DNA of 34,606 bases from Micromonospora sp. MP36 (GTDB lineage: Bacteria > Actinomycetota > Actinomycetes > Mycobacteriales > Micromonosporaceae), in assembly GCF_008119785.1 (NCBI RefSeq), contig NZ_VSFA01000076.1, forward strand, positions 1-34,606, read 5' to 3'. Made by a program: the position numbers and the translations under genes. A model generated the notes under the pieces. The model made no database searches and was not told the origin of the DNA. It was given only the letters and a program-made list of their open reading frames with translations. Numbering within the stretch: the first letter of the stretch is position 1; each line of letters opens with the position of its first letter. Of this stretch, positions 32,676-34,606 are shown piece after piece.

Positions 32676-33061
32676 AACGTAGTTCCTCAGCCCCGCGCCC
32701 GGGCGCGTCGACGCGGTGGCCTCGCCGCGTCTTCAGCCAGGGCAGCGACCCGGATCCGCGGTTCAGCCTCGCCAACGAGCGCACGTTCCTGGCGTGGATC
32801 CGTACCTCCCTGGCGCTCTTCGCCGCAGGCGTGGCGTTGGAGGCGGTGAATCTGCCGATCGTGCCCGGGTTGCGCCGCGCGTCGGCGATCGTGCTGATCC
32901 TGCTGGGTGTCGCCGCACCGGCGCAGGCCTGGTTCGGCTGGGTCCGCACCGAGCTCGCCCTGAGACGGGGAAGAGGCCTCCCACCACCGCTGATGGCCGT
33001 ACCGGTCGGCGCGGGTCTCATGCTCGTCGGCGTCCTGGTCCTCCTGGGGCTCATCCTGTGA
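32672..33061 (+). CDS. DUF202 (YidH-like) membrane protein, 129 aa
   Basis: The protein has the DUF202 signature DPRFSLANERTFLAWIRTSLALFAAGVAL in pieces (DPRFSLANERTFLAW, then IRTSLALFAAGVAL) and three membrane segments. A basic N-terminal tail of about 30 residues precedes the domain. The function of DUF202 proteins is unknown. The GTG at 32672 overlaps the exporter stop (GTGA), and its own stop overlaps the next DUF202 gene in the same way. This tight coupling suggests the pair forms a complex, perhaps with the exporter. Confidence 0.8.
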   Translation: MKRSSSAPRPGASTRWPRRVFSQGSDPDPRFSLANERTFLAWIRTSLALFAAGVALEAVNLPIVPGLRRASAIVLILLGVAAPAQAWFGWVRTELALRRGRGLPPPLMAVPVGAGLMLVGVLVLLGLIL

Positions 33062-33432
33062 TCGACCGTGGCTCCTCGCCGTCCCCAGGCCCCTCCGCTG
33101 GGCCGGTCTCGTCGGCTGATCGGGGGTTGCAGGTGGAACGGACAGTGCTGGCGTGGCGGCGTACCGCAACCGCCTTCGTCGTCGCGGCGGCCGGGGTCGG
33201 CCGCTTCCTCCTGCCGCACCTCGGCGGACGGATCTTCCTGGCCGCCGTCGTCAGCGCGGCGGCGGTCGTCATCGTCGCCGCAGCGGCGCTGCGACGGCGC
33301 CTACCGCCCTCTACTGCCCCTGCCGTGCTGAGCTCGGCCCGTCCACCTGGCCCCTGGCTGGCGGCGGTCGCGCTCGCAACCGCCGCCGGCGGTCTTAGCG
33401 TGGCGCTCGCCGTACTGGCCGGGTCGCACTGA
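33058..33432 (+). CDS. DUF202-family membrane protein, second of a pair, 124 aa
   Basis: This is a shorter, more diverged DUF202 protein. It keeps the core QVERTVLAWRRTATAFVVAA and has three hydrophobic segments, the last being AAVALATAAGGLSVALAVLA. The GTG start at 33058 overlaps the previous gene's TGA. DUF202 genes are often found as such unequal tandem pairs (compare yidH and yidG of E. coli), which supports the start and the pairing. It is the last gene of the aldolase unit; no clear terminator follows. Confidence 0.75.
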   Translation: MIDRGSSPSPGPSAGPVSSADRGLQVERTVLAWRRTATAFVVAAAGVGRFLLPHLGGRIFLAAVVSAAAVVIVAAAALRRRLPPSTAPAVLSSARPPGPWLAAVALATAAGGLSVALAVLAGSH

Positions 33433-33890
33433 CACTCACCTTCTTCAACAACGACAGACGGCGACTTGCGCATGAACGGTCCCGGGCTGGTAGGGACCTC
33501 GTTGCTCAAATCGATCGCGCCAGGCTGGCGATCGGCTCGGCCGAGACGGTGCTCGACGGGGGTATCGTGTTGAACCTGCCCTACGGCAGGAGCGGCAGCC
33601 TTGCGCCTTACGGCTGGGTCCGCTCAGATTCGTCAATGTGTCTGGCATGCGATCTAGACCTGGGAAACAGGATGAGAACACTACTGATTCTTGTTGGTTT
33701 GCTGGCCCTTGGCGTGGTTCTGGCCCGCGGCGGCGGTGCCGGCGCTGGCGAAGGCCGGCCTGGGTATCCACGGCGTCACGAAGGTGCCGATCGAACCCGG
33801 CAGGATCAGACCACCTCTTGATCCAGCACAACCTCAACGCCGCCGCCATCTGGCGTCCACCAAGGGGCCGGTAGCCGGAAGCTCCAGCGG
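33433..33890. other. Gene-poor, rearranged stretch
   Basis: I see no open frame here with a recognisable protein. The composition is uneven, with AT-richer pieces near 33630-33720, and the stretch ends in a truncated reductase-like gene. This looks like debris from past insertion or deletion events. Confidence 0.4.
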
Positions 33891-34307
33891 TCACGAGCGT
33901 GTGGGGACGAGGTCGACGTGGACCTCGTCGAGCAGGCCGGCTTCGAGGACCTGGGCGGCGATGGTGCCGCCGTTGACGCCGACCTGCTTGTCGCCGGCGA
34001 TGGCCTTGGCGGTGTCGATCGCGTGCTCGATGCCGTCGGTGACGAACACGAACGAGTCGCTCTCCCGCTCCCAGCCGTCGGGGACGGTGTGGGTGACGAC
34101 GACCACGGGCACGTCCATGGGGTGGCGGCCGCCCCAGCCGTGGGTCATGTCGAACAGCCGCCGTCCGACCACCAGCGCCCCGGTCCTCTCGTTCAGGTCG
34201 CGTAGGTGCTTGGCGCTCGCTGCCGAGGTGCGCAGTGTCATGCCGGGCGTGGCCGTCGGCGTCTCGACGTCGCCGTTGTTGTACCACTGGAAGAGGTATT
34301 CGAACCC
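33891..34307 (-). pseudogene. Fragment of a dihydrofolate-reductase/RibD-C-family protein
   Basis: The reverse strand encodes the middle of a RibD C-terminal (dihydrofolate-reductase-like) protein. Homology-like sequence starts at about FEYLFQWYNNGDVE (near 34307) and runs through TGALVVGRRLFDMTHGWGGR, VPVVVVTHTVPDGW and VGVNGGTIAAQVLEAGLLDE. It breaks off after VHVDLVP, where the family normally continues with a Leu/Gly-rich strand and about 30 more residues; here TRS and a stop follow. The N-terminal 60-70 residues are also missing, and a stop codon lies upstream in frame, next to a transposase remnant. A 116-residue open frame from an internal ATG (34239-34241) remains but is unlikely to give an active enzyme. 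Confidence 0.7.
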
Positions 34308-34337
34308 TGCTCTTGCCGAAAACCTCGTCCGTGCAGG

Positions 34338-34606
34338 TCACGCAGCATGCTTGTACTCATGTAGGAGACTGCCGAGACGATCGTGTCTTCGTATGTCGAG
34401 GCGGGCGATTTTGTCCGGGTCGGCGATCGGCGTGGGCAACGGGTACAGCGGGCGTGCGTTGTCGATGCCTTGGTGAGGCCGGTGGGAGTTGTAGAAGTTC
34501 TCGAACTCTCTCAGGGCGTGGAGGCGATGCCGCTGGTTCCAGATCAGCGTGCGGTCCAGGAGCTCACGACGGCAGGTCTGTACCCAGCGTTCCATGATCG
34601 AGTTCA
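34338..34606 (-). CDS. C-terminal part of an rve-type (DDE) transposase, runs off the window
   Basis: The frame enters from the right edge as NSIMERWVQTCRRELLDRTL and continues with WNQRHRLHALREFENFYNSH, RPHQGIDNARPL and a stop at 34338. This is the end of the integrase catalytic core of IS3/IS481-type transposases. The Glu of SIMERW is the third acidic residue of the DDE triad. The start lies outside the window, so whether the gene is intact is unknown. Its end is 30 bases from the broken reductase fragment, which suggests that the element disrupted that gene. Confidence 0.75.
   Translation of the reverse strand, partial: NSIMERWVQTCRRELLDRTLIWNQRHRLHALREFENFYNSHRPHQGIDNARPLYPLPTPIADPDKIARLDIRRHDRLGSLLHEYKHAA

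Noticed and set aside
33549..33821. Plus-strand open frame of 90 codons
   Set aside because: It shows no motif, has mixed composition and no clear ribosome binding site, and lies in the rearranged stretch.

Overview
The window is high-GC, densely coded DNA with many GTG starts, GTGA/ATGA gene overlaps, a SARP regulator, long secreted LamG and RHS proteins, and sugar ABC importers that lack their own ATPase. This indicates a filamentous actinobacterium. A member of the Micromonosporaceae or a relative is plausible, but that is an inference from style and not from a marker gene.

Layout: (1) 1-1.9 kb is an IS110-family insertion sequence of IS1111-like architecture. It has a short left end, a 17-bp inverted repeat near both ends, and a long, strongly foldable non-coding right end that may encode the element's guide (bridge/seek) RNA. 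(2) 1.9-3.4 kb is an accessory patch of visibly lower GC, with a membrane-anchored protein of unknown function and a possible tiny zinc-ribbon protein. (3) 3.65-16.1 kb holds two giant secreted proteins in one operon: a 2230-residue six-LamG protein and a 1915-residue SpvB/YD-repeat/RHS-core protein with an unrecognised C-terminal tail. The unit ends in a 12-bp-stem hairpin. (4) 16.3-19.4 kb is a 1043-residue AfsR-type SARP regulator (winged helix, BTAD, NB-ARC, TPR).

(5) 19.6-29.9 kb is a tightly coupled ten-gene catabolic operon on the minus strand. In transcription order it encodes an enolase-superfamily dehydratase-like enzyme, a GabD-like aldehyde dehydrogenase, a PfkA-family kinase with an unusual GGNGT motif, a sugar-binding lipoprotein, two ABC permeases, a zinc alcohol dehydrogenase, a DUF2090 (IolC-tail-like) aldolase, a GntR/FCD regulator and a second zinc alcohol dehydrogenase. 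Nearly every junction is a 4-base overlap. (6) 30.2-33.4 kb is a divergent unit: a DeoR-family repressor on the minus strand, a clear operator-like inverted repeat, then on the plus strand a class I aldolase very close in sequence to E. coli YihT (sulfofructose-1-phosphate aldolase), a TauE/SafE-family anion exporter and two DUF202 membrane proteins. (7) 33.9-34.6 kb is a debris zone with a dihydrofolate-reductase-like fragment and the end of an rve-type transposase running off the window.

The most interesting part is regions 5 and 6 together. A YihT-like aldolase, a GabD-like dehydrogenase (the family used for sulfolactaldehyde oxidation), a TauE exporter and a DeoR repressor (the family of YihW/CsqR) are the parts expected of sulfosugar breakdown. 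The usual isomerase (YihS), PfkB kinase (YihV) and sulfoquinovosidase (YihQ) are absent. In their place are an enolase-superfamily enzyme, two zinc dehydrogenases, a PfkA-type kinase and a DUF2090 aldolase. This could be an undescribed variant of sulfoglycolysis, or a sugar-acid pathway next to a separate sulfosugar aldolase. The sequence alone does not decide between them.
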